Part shown: piece after piece, positions 1 to 11,332 of the stretch
Numbering within the stretch: position 1 is the stretch's first letter
How the letters are laid out: each line of letters opens with the position of its first letter
From: a bacterium
GTDB taxonomy: Bacteria; Zixibacteria; MSB-5A5; GN15; FEB-12
Direction of reading: 5' to 3'
DNA: 64,000 nucleotides
Assembly (NCBI GenBank): GCA_020444475.1
Contig: JAHLKV010000001.1
Coordinates: forward strand, 124,001-188,000
Made by a program: the position numbers and the translations under genes
The notes under the pieces: model-generated
Database searches by the model: none
The model's input: the letters and a program-made list of their open reading frames with translations, nothing else
Told to the model about the DNA's origin: nothing

Positions 1-1042
1 GGAACGATACCACCCATCGACCGTTCATCTCCGGCAGGAAGCTGTCCTTGATAGTGATGCCGAGCGTTAGGCCCCGGCCTTCGAAGGCAGGCGTGGTCAG
101 CTGAGACAGAAGGGCGTCCAGATCGAGCACCCGAAACATTATCCCCACCCCCGCCGTGTTGGTCTGGTGAAAGACCGGTCGGTCGATCACGTCGCTGTCG
201 TCGCGCGGGTCGGACAGCATGTACTGGAAGGCATCATCGGGCGACGTTATTCTGATCCGCCGCACCTGATCGAACTGACTGTGAAAGAACCCCAGCATCC
301 CTGACAGCGCGCGCGGCGTCAGGTAGAGCATGAAGTGCACCCGAAGGTCGTATTTTACGAAATTGCGTGGATCGAAGTTGCCGAACAGGATTTGTGCGTA
401 TCCCTCAAGCCTGCCGTCACGTTCGTAGCCCAGTAACTTCACGTTCGCCTCAGGGCGTAGTACTTTGCGGAAGGTGTGTTCGTTTTCTTCCGCCATACCG
501 TGACGATGCATAGCTAACGCATTGTGCATCTGCACCAGATCGGGGATGTCGTCGGCTGCGAGAAACCGACAGTGATGGCGTTCTTCCGAGGCGGGCAGTG
601 AATCGGGGGTGGCGTTGTACACGTACATCTTGGCGCCCGTACCAAAACCCATCTTGTGGTAGAAGTCGGGCCGGAACGGCCACAAGAGTGCCAGCGAAGT
701 GCCATTGTCACGATAGTGGGAGAGATATCGCTGCATCATCGACTTGGCCACCCCCTGCTTCTTGTGGAGCAGGTCGACCGCTATTCCGCCAACACCGCCG
801 CCGGCAATGACCGTCCCGCGGCAATTGAGCTTCAGATCGTGATACCGCATGAAACCCACCATTCTGCCCTCACGGAACAGCCCCCAGTAGCTGAGCCGCG
901 GATCCTCGAGCGCGCGCTTCATGAGTTCTTTCACCCGTTCCTGGCTGGCTCCGGTCGCTCGAACGTCACCGGGGTACGCATCGCAGGTTAACCTGACGGC
1001 ATCGTCGAAACTTGAGTCGTCTATTGCTCGCAGCTCTTCCAT
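1..1042 (-). CDS. GNAT-family N-acetyltransferase, Eis-like (3' end outside window)
   Basis: Open minus-strand frame from ATG at 1042 to the window edge, absent from the ORF track because it is partial; translation MEELRAIDDSSFDDAVRLTCDAYPGD...GGVGGIAVDLLHKKQGVAKSMMQRYLSHYRDNGTSLALLWPFRPDFYHKMGFG resembles Eis-type GNATs. Confidence 0.8.
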   Translation of the reverse strand, partial: MEELRAIDDSSFDDAVRLTCDAYPGDVRATGASQERVKELMKRALEDPRLSYWGLFREGRMVGFMRYHDLKLNCRGTVIAGGGVGGIAVDLLHKKQGVAKSMMQRYLSHYRDNGTSLALLWPFRPDFYHKMGFGTGAKMYVYNATPDSLPASEERHHCRFLAADDIPDLVQMHNALAMHRHGMAEENEHTFRKVLRPEANVKLLGYERDGRLEGYAQILFGNFDPRNFVKYDLRVHFMLYLTPRALSGMLGFFHSQFDQVRRIRITSPDDAFQYMLSDPRDDSDVIDRPVFHQTNTAGVGIMFRVLDLDALLSQLTTPAFEGRGLTLGITIKDSFLPEMNGRWVVSF

Positions 1043-1333
1043 GATTCCATCCCCTTGCTATGCAGCGATCTCATCGGCTTGAATCCGAAATCTCGCCCGG
1101 ATCAGTTCCGGGTGATTCGATAATAGGACGAGGCAGGTGATCGGGGCAACCGCTTTTGCGCCCCCTCCGGAAGCCGGTATGCAACTTCTTTCGCTGGTCG
1201 ATGCACAAGTCTCTCCCAGAACCGGCAGGGCCCGGTAATTAGTCCTTTATCAGACAACAGCTTAGAAGGCTCTCAGGATTCGAGGATGGAATGGCACACG
1301 GTTTACTGGAGATAGGGTGAGAGGACCAATGCA

Positions 1334-1804
1334 ATGGAACAGGATGTACTCCAAATCTTCAGTCAGGGCTCGTACCTGATTCTGCTCGGCACCGTCACCG
1401 CGGCAGTATTTTTTGCAATGACTGCCCTGCATGAACTGCAGTCACGCCATCTGGATGGCCTGGTCTATCTGGTTCTGGCCGTCTTTTTCGTGGCCGCCCA
1501 TTTCATCTACCTGGCAGAGCTGCCGAGCAAGACCATGGCGCTTCTCAGTGATCAGCCGATGAGCGTCTGGCTGTGGCTCAGTCTCTTTTTTGCTCCAGCG
1601 CTGATTTGTCTATTCATCCTGTTTGGAGTGTTCCGACTGATGTTCAGCTCGACTCAGGCAGGGCTGGTCAAGATCTTCATGGGATTAACCCTGCTCTGCT
1701 ACCTGTACATGCTTGGACCGAACTGGCCAGTCGATGTCAAGGGGATCCTCACCCTTGTCTATTCCGGCGTCTGGTTTGATATCGGTTTGAAAACGGCAGT
1801 TTAG
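1334..1804 (+). CDS. hypothetical integral membrane protein
   Basis: 156 aa ORF with four or more hydrophobic segments. Confidence 0.6.
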   Translation: MEQDVLQIFSQGSYLILLGTVTAAVFFAMTALHELQSRHLDGLVYLVLAVFFVAAHFIYLAELPSKTMALLSDQPMSVWLWLSLFFAPALICLFILFGVFRLMFSSTQAGLVKIFMGLTLLCYLYMLGPNWPVDVKGILTLVYSGVWFDIGLKTAV

Positions 1805-1830
1805 ATCGAGCGAGCGAGAAGCCGGCCGAG

Positions 1831-3069
1831 CTACCGGCCGTGGACCGGAGGCGTCTGCCGAAACTCCTTCGTATTCCCGACAATCGCAGCGCCGATAGAG
1901 TCTCCCCAAACATTCACCGTCGTGCGGCATCGATCGAGGAACCAGTCGATCGCCCATATGAAGCCGATTCCCTCCAGCGGTAGTTCCACCGCCTTTAGCA
2001 CCAGCACCATCATAACGGTACCGGCGTGCGGGATACCGGCGGCGCCGATCGACGCCAGCGTAGCGGTCAGGAAGATGACGATCTGCTGACCGAGAGACAG
2101 ATCAATACCATACACCTGGGCGATGAACAAGGCGGCGACCGCTTCATACAGCGCGGTGCCGTCCATGTTGATGGTTGCTCCCAACGGCAGCACGAATGAC
2201 GCCGCCCGGCTGTCGACTTTGTTGCGCTGCTCCACCAGCTCCATCGTCAGGGGGAGTGTGGCCGACGACGACGCAGTAGAAAAGGCGGTGGCGAGCGCCT
2301 GCCCCATATTGGTGAAATAGGAAAGGGCGCTCCGTTTTGCGAATATCCGAAGCAGTATCGGCAGCGTGATCACGGCATGGATCAGAAGCGCAATGACAAC
2401 CGTAAGTGTATACATCCCCAGCCGGGAGAGCAGGTCCTGTACCGAGTCGCGCTCACGGGCGACGATCTCACCGATGATCGCCAGGACACCGATCGGTGCG
2501 AAGTAGATCACCAGCGTCACGAGCTTCATGATCGCGAGGTTCAGCGATTCGAAAAACTCGATCACCGGTCTTCCCTTCTTACCCAGCGACGTGAGAATAC
2601 CGCCAAAGAGAAGTGAGAAGAAGATTAGCGGAAGAATGTCTCCCTCGGCCGCCGCTTTCACCACATTCGACGGTATGAGCCCGACAATCACGTCAACCAG
2701 CGTCTTTCCTTCCCCCTTGGCGACGATATCCGAAACGTCGGATCCAAGTTGCTCGACACCGGTTCCGGGCTGAAGAAGATTGACCATGACCAGTCCGACA
2801 ATCACCGAAAGTGCGGTGGTGGTCAGATAGTACAGGAACGTATACCCCGCCGTGCGTCCCAGCTTGCGAACATCGCCGAGCGACGCCACGCCAACTATCA
2901 TCGAAGCGACAATCAGCGGGACGACGATCATCTTGAGGGCGTTCAGGAAGATGGTGCCGAGGAAGCTTATCGAAGTGAAGAAGCCGGGCAGGTAGTACCC
3001 GCCGAAGGCGCCGATAACAGCGCCCGCTATCATGCCGAAGAGAATGAAATTGCCGGATCGTTTGGTCAT
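1831..3069 (-). CDS. dicarboxylate/amino acid:cation (DAACS) symporter
   Basis: TASSSATLPLTMELVE...LPLGATINMDGTALYEAVAALFIAQ signature of the GltP/DctA family. Confidence 0.93.
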   Translation of the reverse strand: MTKRSGNFILFGMIAGAVIGAFGGYYLPGFFTSISFLGTIFLNALKMIVVPLIVASMIVGVASLGDVRKLGRTAGYTFLYYLTTTALSVIVGLVMVNLLQPGTGVEQLGSDVSDIVAKGEGKTLVDVIVGLIPSNVVKAAAEGDILPLIFFSLLFGGILTSLGKKGRPVIEFFESLNLAIMKLVTLVIYFAPIGVLAIIGEIVARERDSVQDLLSRLGMYTLTVVIALLIHAVITLPILLRIFAKRSALSYFTNMGQALATAFSTASSSATLPLTMELVEQRNKVDSRAASFVLPLGATINMDGTALYEAVAALFIAQVYGIDLSLGQQIVIFLTATLASIGAAGIPHAGTVMMVLVLKAVELPLEGIGFIWAIDWFLDRCRTTVNVWGDSIGAAIVGNTKEFRQTPPVHGR

Positions 3070-3322
3070 GTGCGAGTCGGTTGACGTTAGGGTGATTCTC
3101 GTTGAGCTTCAGTATACGATTCCTCGACGGCATTTACAACGACAATTCGTCCTCCGGCTGTCGGCGCGGCCCGCACGAGTGAGGTGATAATTGATTGACA
3201 CCTGTGTACTCATTGGGTACATTGACGGCGACAAACCTGATTCTTCCCTCACTTTCGTCACACGAACACTGAATAAGAACGCGTCCTCGGTCGATCATTG
3301 TAAGTAACGATCAGGAGACCTC

Positions 3323-5872
3323 ATGAAGAAACTTATGGCGCTGGCAGGGGTAGTCGTATTGGCACTGGGCATCTACTGGCTTCAGTACGACCGCCCGCAC
3401 TACATCACCGACGACTACCCAATCAAGGAACATCTCGCGCAGGGTGAACGACCTCCCAAACCGCCCGGCAAGCGACCGAGCGACTGGTTCAGTTTCCAGC
3501 GCGCCTGGCCGCACGATACGCTGTCGGTCGAGAAGCAGGTCAGGGCAACCGAATTCAGCCGTAACGCCAACGCTGCACTGGCACTTAAGGCAGGCAACGC
3601 ATTGGTTTGGCAGCAGGCTGGTCCGACCAACATACCCGGTCGTATCACCGCGATTGACGTCCATCCCAGCGACATAGCGACCGTGTACGCCGGATCGGCC
3701 GCCGGCGGTATATTCAAATCGACTGATTCCGGTGTGACCTGGACGCCCATCTTCGATGACGTAGGCAGTCCGGCGATAGGCGCCATTGCCATCGATCCCA
3801 ACAACGCCAATATCATTTACGTCGGTACCGGCGAAGCAAACCAGGGAGCCGACAATTACCCCGGCACCGGCATCTACAAGTCAACCGATGCCGGCGCTAC
3901 GTGGACATATGTCGGACTGGCGGAGTCTCGTCATATCGCTCGAATAGTGATCGACCCCATCAACTCGCAGCGGGTGTTCGTGGCCGCCGGAGGTCGACAT
4001 TTTGGCGATGGCAACTCCGTGCGCGGTGTCTATCGCTCCGACGACGGCGGCGCCACCTGGGTGCAGAAGCTCTACATCTCGGATATCACGAGCTGCATTG
4101 ACCTGGTGTACAATCACAACACCGGCACGGTGCTGGCGGCCATGTGGGATAAGGTTCGCTATCTCAGCCAGCCTACCATCCTCGGTGGTCCCAACACCGG
4201 CTTGTACCGCTCCACCGATCTCGGTGAGAACTGGACCATTGCCGGCGGCGGTATTCCCGCACCGTCGGACACGCTGGGGCGTATCGGTCTTACGATGGCT
4301 CCTGCGTCGAACACGACCTACGCGATGTTTGCGAACCGCAACGGAGAGTTCGTCAGCATGTGGCGGAGCAACAACGGCGGCGTGTCCTGGACTCGCTTGA
4401 ACGACGGCGATCTGATCGCCGCTCCGCTCAACGGCTCCTGGGCCGGCGGGTGGTATTTCGGACAGGTTCGGTGCGCGCCGTCCAACCCGAATATAATCTA
4501 CGCCCTGGGACTGGACATCTGGCGAAGCAGTGACGGCGGCAACACCTGGAACTATTTCTCGAACGGGGTTCATGTCGACCAGCACGCCATGTGGATCAAT
4601 CCCAACGACCCGACCCAGATATATTCCGGCTGCGACGGTGGCGTGAACTACACCACAAACAGCGGACTGAGCTGGACGGTGCGGATCAACCAACCGAGCA
4701 CCCAGTTCTACGCCATCTCAATAGACCCGCATACACCGATTCGTCTCTACGGCGGTACGCAGGATAACGGAACGATGCGAACCATCTCAGGAAATCCCGG
4801 CGACTGGGCGAGAATAATCGGCGGAGACGGCTTCTATGTTCGGGTCGATCCGGTTGACCAGAACGTTATTTATGGTGAAGCGCAAAACGGTTACCTGTAC
4901 AAGTCGACCGACGGTGGCTTCAACTTCAGCTGGGCGCTGAGTTCCATCGACTACAACGACTACCGCCACAACTGGAATACGCCGATCGACATCGATCCCA
5001 ACGATCACAATACGATCTACTACGGCACCAATATCCTCCTGCGCAGTATCGATGCCACGGGGACCTTCGTGGAGGTCAGTCCCGATCTGACGAATGGTCC
5101 GCATCCCCGAGGGAACTTCGGCACCATTACCACGATTGCGGTGGCTCCGAGCAACAGCAGCGTGGTTTATGTGGGCACGGATGACGGCAATGTCTGGGTG
5201 TGCCAGAACATGGGGTCGGGTAACACCTGGACGCAGCTCGATGCAGGGCTTCCTGACCGCTGGGTCACGCGCGTCAATGTCGACCCGCACCATGCCAATA
5301 TCGCCTACGTCACCTTCTCCGGTTTCTGGGACGGTGAACCGCAGCCCCACATTTTCAGGACCGAGAACTTCGGAACGACCTGGACCGATATCGGCACCGG
5401 GCTCCCGGACTCGCCGATCAATGATGTCATCCCCGATCCTGATGACTCCCTCACCCTCTTTATCGGGACGGATTACGGCGTACTGACGACCGCTGATTTG
5501 GGCGCAACCTGGACTCCCCTGGGAACGGGGCTGCCGGTCATTCCCGTACACGATCTGGACTTTCACGCACCCACCCGGCTGCTTGCCGCCGGCACGCACG
5601 GGCGCTCGATTTTCACGGTTACGGTGGACAACAGCTGTTGCACGGGTCAGTCCGGTAATATCAACGACGATAGCGGAGGAAGTGTCGACCTGTCCGACCT
5701 GATCTACCTGGTCAACTACCTGTTCAGTGGTGGTCCGGCCCCGGTCTGTTTGGCCTCCGCCAATGTGAACGGGGATCTCGGCTGTGCCGTTGATCTGTCC
5801 GACCTGATCTATCTGGTGAACTATCTGTTCCTTGGCGGTCCGGCTCCGAGCCAGTGCCTGACCGGGTGTTGA
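3323..5872 (+). CDS. secreted BNR/VPS10-like beta-propeller protein with C-terminal duplicated dockerin-like module
   Basis: N-terminal hydrophobic signal; repeated S-T-D-x-G-x-T-W BNR motifs; C-terminal GSVDLSDLIYLVNYLFSGGPAP / CAVDLSDLIYLVNYLFLGGPAP. Confidence 0.88.
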   Translation: MKKLMALAGVVVLALGIYWLQYDRPHYITDDYPIKEHLAQGERPPKPPGKRPSDWFSFQRAWPHDTLSVEKQVRATEFSRNANAALALKAGNALVWQQAGPTNIPGRITAIDVHPSDIATVYAGSAAGGIFKSTDSGVTWTPIFDDVGSPAIGAIAIDPNNANIIYVGTGEANQGADNYPGTGIYKSTDAGATWTYVGLAESRHIARIVIDPINSQRVFVAAGGRHFGDGNSVRGVYRSDDGGATWVQKLYISDITSCIDLVYNHNTGTVLAAMWDKVRYLSQPTILGGPNTGLYRSTDLGENWTIAGGGIPAPSDTLGRIGLTMAPASNTTYAMFANRNGEFVSMWRSNNGGVSWTRLNDGDLIAAPLNGSWAGGWYFGQVRCAPSNPNIIYALGLDIWRSSDGGNTWNYFSNGVHVDQHAMWINPNDPTQIYSGCDGGVNYTTNSGLSWTVRINQPSTQFYAISIDPHTPIRLYGGTQDNGTMRTISGNPGDWARIIGGDGFYVRVDPVDQNVIYGEAQNGYLYKSTDGGFNFSWALSSIDYNDYRHNWNTPIDIDPNDHNTIYYGTNILLRSIDATGTFVEVSPDLTNGPHPRGNFGTITTIAVAPSNSSVVYVGTDDGNVWVCQNMGSGNTWTQLDAGLPDRWVTRVNVDPHHANIAYVTFSGFWDGEPQPHIFRTENFGTTWTDIGTGLPDSPINDVIPDPDDSLTLFIGTDYGVLTTADLGATWTPLGTGLPVIPVHDLDFHAPTRLLAAGTHGRSIFTVTVDNSCCTGQSGNINDDSGGSVDLSDLIYLVNYLFSGGPAPVCLASANVNGDLGCAVDLSDLIYLVNYLFLGGPAPSQCLTGC

Positions 5873-5906
5873 ACCCGTTACAGACCTGATACGATTACGC
5901 CAATAC

Positions 5907-5936
5907 GACGGCCGTCCATTAAGATGAGCGGCCGTC
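5907..5936 (+). terminator. hairpin downstream of the BNR gene
   Basis: GACGGCCG ... CGGCCGTC inverted repeat about 35 nt after the stop codon; weak T tail. Confidence 0.4.
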
Positions 5937-5960
5937 TCTATTGTCAGGTATGCTTGATGA

Positions 5961-7094
5961 TCAGACGAACGTCTTGGCGTCGCCCGATCGGAACAACGTG
6001 TACTCGATGATCGGTGGGCCAAGTGTTTCGTAGATCAGCACCGTCGCGAGAATGATGGGTGCGAGGAGCGCTCCGACACTCGTATCGGTGCGGTTCACAT
6101 AGTCGATCAGGCCGATCGCCACGCCCGCCTGCGCGACCATCCCCAACCCAAGATAGTTGTTGATGCTCGACGGGAGTTTCTGCCATCTGCCGACTACCCA
6201 CGATCCGACAACTTTGCCGGCCAGCCGCATGGTAAGGTAAACCGCGCCGGCCACACCCAAACCGGGAAGCAAATCGAGATGGAGCGAGGCGCCGGCGAGA
6301 ACGAAGAAGGCGATATACAGGGGCTGCTCGATCTGCCGAAACTCGGCATATACCAACCGGTGCATCATCGAGAGATTCGTCGTCACACCGCCGAGTATCA
6401 GGGTCGCAAACAACGGCTGTAAATTGAGGGTGAGGGCCAGTCCCACGGTGAGAACGATCCCGGCCAGCAGAATCATCAGCAACTCCGCCTGATCTTCGAC
6501 ATGCTCCTCCCACCGCGAAATGATATAGCCGACAACCAGCCCAATAACGAGCGATCCCCCCAGTTCGTAGAAGGGAGTAATCAAAGCTTTCTTGAAGTCC
6601 ACACCCTGGGTGATACTGCCCAGTGAGAAAGTAAACTCGAACAACAGAATACACACCATATTCGATGTCGCCGTGACCGTGATGAGTGAATCGGTAAACT
6701 CGCCGTTGGCCGAGAACTCCCGGATCACCAGCAGCGTGGCCGCCGGCGCCGTGGCAATAGCTACCATGCCGAGAAGCAGCGATGGATAGAAGTCCATTCC
6801 CACGAAATACAGTCCGCCGGTAACGAAGATGATCACGGCTGCGGTCTGCCCTACGGTAAGCCAGAGAATGCGCCGTCCGACCGCTTTGAGATGGTGCACC
6901 TCGAACACACCCCCGATCGCAAACATAATCATGCCGAGCGCGATGTCGTTGACGAGCCGCAGCCCCTCCACGATCTCCGTGCTGATCAGCCCCAGCACAG
7001 ACGGACCGATGAGAATTCCGGTGATGATGTAGCCACTGACCTTCGGCAAATGCGCCCAGCGAGCAAGTTTACCGCCCAGCAGACCGAGCAGCAT
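5961..7094 (-). CDS. cation:proton antiporter (CPA2/KefB-like membrane domain)
   Basis: LPKVSGYIITGILIGPSVLGLIS...ALGMIMFAIGGVFEVHHLK typical of Na+/H+ exchanger family; the start may lie slightly upstream. Confidence 0.88.
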   Translation of the reverse strand: MLLGLLGGKLARWAHLPKVSGYIITGILIGPSVLGLISTEIVEGLRLVNDIALGMIMFAIGGVFEVHHLKAVGRRILWLTVGQTAAVIIFVTGGLYFVGMDFYPSLLLGMVAIATAPAATLLVIREFSANGEFTDSLITVTATSNMVCILLFEFTFSLGSITQGVDFKKALITPFYELGGSLVIGLVVGYIISRWEEHVEDQAELLMILLAGIVLTVGLALTLNLQPLFATLILGGVTTNLSMMHRLVYAEFRQIEQPLYIAFFVLAGASLHLDLLPGLGVAGAVYLTMRLAGKVVGSWVVGRWQKLPSSINNYLGLGMVAQAGVAIGLIDYVNRTDTSVGALLAPIILATVLIYETLGPPIIEYTLFRSGDAKTFV

Positions 7095-7237
7095 GACGGC
7101 GCCGACCGGGGCCAGATCGTGGAGTGTGAGATCGAACAGGAAGCTACCTCCTCTTTGTTTGAAGATAGCTACCCGTTCTTTCCCACGCCAAACAAAATAT
7201 CCGTGGGGGCTCCGAGTCGGTGGCAGGAAACAACAAA

Positions 7238-7270
7238 CGGCCGGATATCGCGTTCATCGACATCCGGCCG
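7238..7270 (-). terminator. hairpin downstream of the DUF4340 gene
   Basis: CGGCCGGAT/ATCCGGCCG stem followed on the minus strand by TTTGTTGTTT. Confidence 0.55.
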
Positions 7271-7297
7271 CACGGGAATTTGGGTATATCGACGAGT

Positions 7298-8656
7298 TTA
7301 CATCGCCATCGTAAGATCCTGACGCTTGAGGTGCAGCTGCTCGAAGCTGTCCGCCGAAATCACGTAGTACCAGTCGGCGAAACGGCTATTCAACTGCTCG
7401 GTAAGTGTCCGGCCGCGTTCCACCCGGCCCTTCCACTGATCGTGCTTCAGTGCCAGATCCTTATTGCGACGATCCGCATCGGTCAGAAGCGAATCCGGCT
7501 TCCCACGAAAATCTTCATTCGACGGTCGCTCCGGCTCCTTGAACGCGGACTCATCGAATGCAGCGGACACGAACAGGTAGCGGCTTTCCTGTTCCTTACC
7601 ACCGGTCGATCCACCGGCATCATTGCCCGCCGTCAGTGCCGAACCGGCCCCGACCAGCACCTCTCCGAAACGAAGCGTGTACACGACACCATCGTCGGTG
7701 TGGGCCTTCATCTCTCCCTCATTGGAAAGGAGTTGACCGTTCTGACTGATGTAGTAGCCCTTGCTCTGGAGAGACAGGACATCGCTCTGTGCAATCTGCG
7801 CCGCATCGGAGGTCGTCAGCGATTTTGACAGGCCCTCAGGCTTTGGCCGCACCCCGACTATCGAGAGGCTGTCGAGGGCGTTGAGCAGATTGTCTACCGC
7901 CACGGTGTCGAGCGCCCGGTTCTTGCCGAGCCGATTGATAGACCACTTCCCATCATCCATACGGGTGAGATTGATCCGGTCTCGCTCATCGACCGAACGG
8001 GTTCGCTCGTTGATGGAGTAGTCGTTGATCTCAACCCGATTGATCCTGCCGCGAGACACATCTAGCAGATCGGTCTTGATCCAGTCTCCGAATCGCCCGC
8101 TCAGATCGACATCGGAGCGCACTGCATAGACACGCTTCTGATCCGGCAACCGAACGAACTTCATCCCCTGACGGCCGGGCACGTCGCGCCCGACGATCAG
8201 GTCCGCAAGCACAACATCGTTTTGCCCGCGGACTGTCACACGGGTGCCCCGTCCTGACAGTGAAGGGTTCGTTTCGTCGAGCGGATCGACCACGCCGAGC
8301 GTATCGAAGTCGGCCGGGCTGTCGGTGCGGAAGTCATCCTTCTTCAGCTCGATGATCGATGCCGCTGTTTCTGCCAGACGATCTCGCGCATCAGCCGGAT
8401 AATCATGATGTGACGGGATGGTCCAACGACCATCCTTGAAATGTACCTTGAATGGTCTGGCGGAGCCGGTCTCCGAATCGAAACTGATGATTTCCAGACT
8501 GGTGGCGCTGTTGGGATCAGTGAACTCCGGGAAAAATGGTTGTCCCTGATCGAGAAACGCCTCGGGTGTGATACGTGACGGCGCTGCGACCCAGGCGATG
8601 ACACCGAGTACCGCCGCCACCGCAACGTAGATGAGTGTCTTCTTGGTATTATCCAT
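7298..8656 (-). CDS. DUF4340 domain protein
   Basis: Single TM N-terminus and DUF4340-like pattern (DLLDVSRGRINRVEI..., VYTLRFGE); directly downstream of a GldG-like gene. Confidence 0.8.
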   Translation of the reverse strand: MDNTKKTLIYVAVAAVLGVIAWVAAPSRITPEAFLDQGQPFFPEFTDPNSATSLEIISFDSETGSARPFKVHFKDGRWTIPSHHDYPADARDRLAETAASIIELKKDDFRTDSPADFDTLGVVDPLDETNPSLSGRGTRVTVRGQNDVVLADLIVGRDVPGRQGMKFVRLPDQKRVYAVRSDVDLSGRFGDWIKTDLLDVSRGRINRVEINDYSINERTRSVDERDRINLTRMDDGKWSINRLGKNRALDTVAVDNLLNALDSLSIVGVRPKPEGLSKSLTTSDAAQIAQSDVLSLQSKGYYISQNGQLLSNEGEMKAHTDDGVVYTLRFGEVLVGAGSALTAGNDAGGSTGGKEQESRYLFVSAAFDESAFKEPERPSNEDFRGKPDSLLTDADRRNKDLALKHDQWKGRVERGRTLTEQLNSRFADWYYVISADSFEQLHLKRQDLTMAM

Positions 8657-8659
8657 GAG

Positions 8660-11332
8660 TTAGCTCCTCATCCTGCGGGCCGTACGAGCGCCTTCGACTT
8701 CGCGCTTTCGCCGCCTGAAGAAAATGAACGTCCCCAGTAGCAGCGCCGGAATCGGCGGCAGAAGAACCGCCATGGTCTTGATCCGGCTCTCAATGGCGCG
8801 GATCGACGCTTCCATCTCTTCTTTGCTGGCCTGAATCTGTGCCGCTTTCTGAGACTCGATAGTGGCCCGAACCGTTTCAAACCGCCGGTTTTCGACTTCC
8901 TGCAGATTCCGCATCATAATTTGCTTCGTCTGATCATCGAGGTCCGTCCTCGTCTGCACTTCGGCCACCCGTTCATTCAGTCGCTGCTGTGCTTCATTCA
9001 GCGCTTTCTGAGCGTTTTGCTCCGCCTGCTGCTCCTCGTCGAAGCGACGCTGTACGAAGTCCCGTGTCTGGTCTTCGACCGCCGTCAGGGTACGATGTTT
9101 CACGCGCTTTTTGCGAAGCTCTATAAACGACGAGTCGCCCACCAACAGGTCCATGCAATTAAGCACGAACGGGATATTGTCGAAATTCAGGGCCGCTATC
9201 CCCTGCTGGCGGAGCGTGAAGAACTGTTCGCCGATGACGTCCGTATCGGCGATGACAATAGCGTTTACCCGCTTCGTACCGGAGTTTGCGTCGGTCGTAT
9301 CGGCGCCGGCAATCTGTCCTTTGACCCGGGCCGCCAGTATGAACGACTCCGGACTCGACACCCGCCGTACGTTGCGGCTGAGCTGCATTCCGAAAAAACC
9401 TCGCTGCACCAACTGCTGAAACTGCGACTTGCCGGATATCCGACCGGTTCTCAGCAGTGGTGTGAACTCGAGGGGCGAATCAATCGCGTTAAACAGGTAG
9501 CCGGGGTAAATCAGCACCACTTCCTGCAGATCAGCAGTCGCCATGTCCGATTCGTTAAAGGCGTCCCCACTCTGGTTTCCTTCGCCGATAAACACAACCT
9601 CGGGCTGCACCTGCGAGAGCTCCGGATGCGGATTGTAGTTGTCCCACACGATCTCGGCCGGATTCCATTTCACACCGATCGACGTGAGCAAACCGTCGAT
9701 ATTCCCCTTCGGTTTGGGCGCCGGCCCCTGGTTCTGCTGGAATGGATTGCGCTGCGCATCGGCCGGAAGGATCGGCGACATGGCGATATCCGACATAGGC
9801 ATCGGATCAACCATCAACAGCACCGGATGCCCGTTCATCAGGTACGACTGCAGGTTGTCCATCTGCTCTTGTGAAAGCGAGGACGGCAGTATCACCAACA
9901 ACCCATCAAGATTCTCGGTGATCGGCTCATCGGCAGATATCTGCACGACCTCGTATTGCTTGCGGAGTTCCTCCACGATCGACCACGCCGGTTTATTTCG
10001 CATGGTCTGAAAATCGAAACCACCGAACAGATCGACGGCGGTATTCAACACACCAATCTTTTTGCGAGCCGTCTGCGCGACAGTGCGGATCGAGCGGGTG
10101 AGCTCGTATTCGACCGGCAGACCGCGATCGAAAAATGGTATCACCTCTTCCCCGGCGCCACTGGTGAAGGCAAGCCCCGCAAAAACGGCTTCATCGGTCG
10201 TCCGTCCACCGCCGCCCACCACCATAGTGCGAGGGGTGATCCCGAATTTCTCACGGGCATCGCGGGCAGCATCCGAGTACGGTTCGGTATCGTGAATCAG
10301 TACCTGTACCCGATCGCCGCCGATGGCACCGATCTCCTGGAGCGTGCTGAGCAGGTTCGCGCGCGTCTGGACATACGCCTGAGGAACATCGGGAGAAACA
10401 TACGCTTGGATCAGAACCGGACGATCATCGGGGACGTCGGCAATGAGTTCCTCGTTCTCATCTGACAGTGAGTGAAGTCCTTCGGCCGTCACATCGACAC
10501 GGAGCCCGGCGCGACCGAGGATCACGTTTATGCTGATCAGTGCGACGACCAGCGCGACGGTCCGAATGACCTGGTGCTGCCAGTACCCTGCCCCGCTGGT
10601 CTGTTTCGACCAGTGACGTCGGCCGAGAATGAGCACGTTCAGGTAGATCATCAGACCGGCCAGCGACGCAAAGTAGAGAACCCCTGACAGAGATATCACA
10701 CCCCGAGCGAAATCATTGAAGTAGTCGAAAACGCCCAGCGGAGCGAGCCAGTCCTGCAGGGTCTGGTTCACGACCCACTGTCTCGATGTAACGAAAATCA
10801 GTACCGAGCACATCGCTGCGCCAAGCACAAAGGCTACGGTCGCGTTCCGCGTCAACAGTGAGGCCAGCATGCCGACCGAAATCATCGCACAGCCGAGCAG
10901 CCAGTAACCGACGTAGTTGCCGAACATCAGGCCGATATCGGGAGAGCCCAGCCAACCGAGGACGATCACGTGGCTCACCGACAGAATCAGCGAGCCGGTG
11001 TAGACGCCTGCGACGGCCAGGTACTTACCGAGCGCGACTTCCAGATCCGTGCCGGGCAGGGTCAGCAGTAGCTCATCGGTCCCGCGCTTGCGCTCCTCGG
11101 CCCACACCCCCATGGTCAGGGCCGGAACGAAAAACAGCAGGATGTACGGGAAGTAGGTGTTGAGTTGGTCGAGGTTGGCGAGATTATATGCGAAGAAACG
11201 TTCCTGCCAGAAGGCTGCCGCTGCGCTGAGGAAAATAAACAGCGTAACGAAGACGTATCCGGTCGGGCTGCTGAAGTAGGAACGAAGATCTCGCTTGGCG
11301 ACGGCGATGATGAATTGCCGGTTGAGCTTCAT
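8660..11332 (-). CDS. ABC-2 permease (GldF-like) fused to GldG-like auxiliary domain
   Basis: N-terminal ABC-2 permease ([29 protein letters not shown]) followed by a GldG/IFT52-like region ([14 protein letters not shown]...[16 protein letters not shown]...[13 protein letters not shown]). Confidence 0.88.
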   Translation of the reverse strand: MKLNRQFIIAVAKRDLRSYFSSPTGYVFVTLFIFLSAAAAFWQERFFAYNLANLDQLNTYFPYILLFFVPALTMGVWAEERKRGTDELLLTLPGTDLEVALGKYLAVAGVYTGSLILSVSHVIVLGWLGSPDIGLMFGNYVGYWLLGCAMISVGMLASLLTRNATVAFVLGAAMCSVLIFVTSRQWVVNQTLQDWLAPLGVFDYFNDFARGVISLSGVLYFASLAGLMIYLNVLILGRRHWSKQTSGAGYWQHQVIRTVALVVALISINVILGRAGLRVDVTAEGLHSLSDENEELIADVPDDRPVLIQAYVSPDVPQAYVQTRANLLSTLQEIGAIGGDRVQVLIHDTEPYSDAARDAREKFGITPRTMVVGGGGRTTDEAVFAGLAFTSGAGEEVIPFFDRGLPVEYELTRSIRTVAQTARKKIGVLNTAVDLFGGFDFQTMRNKPAWSIVEELRKQYEVVQISADEPITENLDGLLVILPSSLSQEQMDNLQSYLMNGHPVLLMVDPMPMSDIAMSPILPADAQRNPFQQNQGPAPKPKGNIDGLLTSIGVKWNPAEIVWDNYNPHPELSQVQPEVVFIGEGNQSGDAFNESDMATADLQEVVLIYPGYLFNAIDSPLEFTPLLRTGRISGKSQFQQLVQRGFFGMQLSRNVRRVSSPESFILAARVKGQIAGADTTDANSGTKRVNAIVIADTDVIGEQFFTLRQQGIAALNFDNIPFVLNCMDLLVGDSSFIELRKKRVKHRTLTAVEDQTRDFVQRRFDEEQQAEQNAQKALNEAQQRLNERVAEVQTRTDLDDQTKQIMMRNLQEVENRRFETVRATIESQKAAQIQASKEEMEASIRAIESRIKTMAVLLPPIPALLLGTFIFFRRRKREVEGARTARRMRS

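Noticed and set aside
3415-6022. Long antisense ORFs (e.g. 3881-4693, 4787-6022) opposite the BNR gene
   Set aside because: Typical shadow ORFs in GC-rich coding DNA; the plus strand encodes a clear repeat family.
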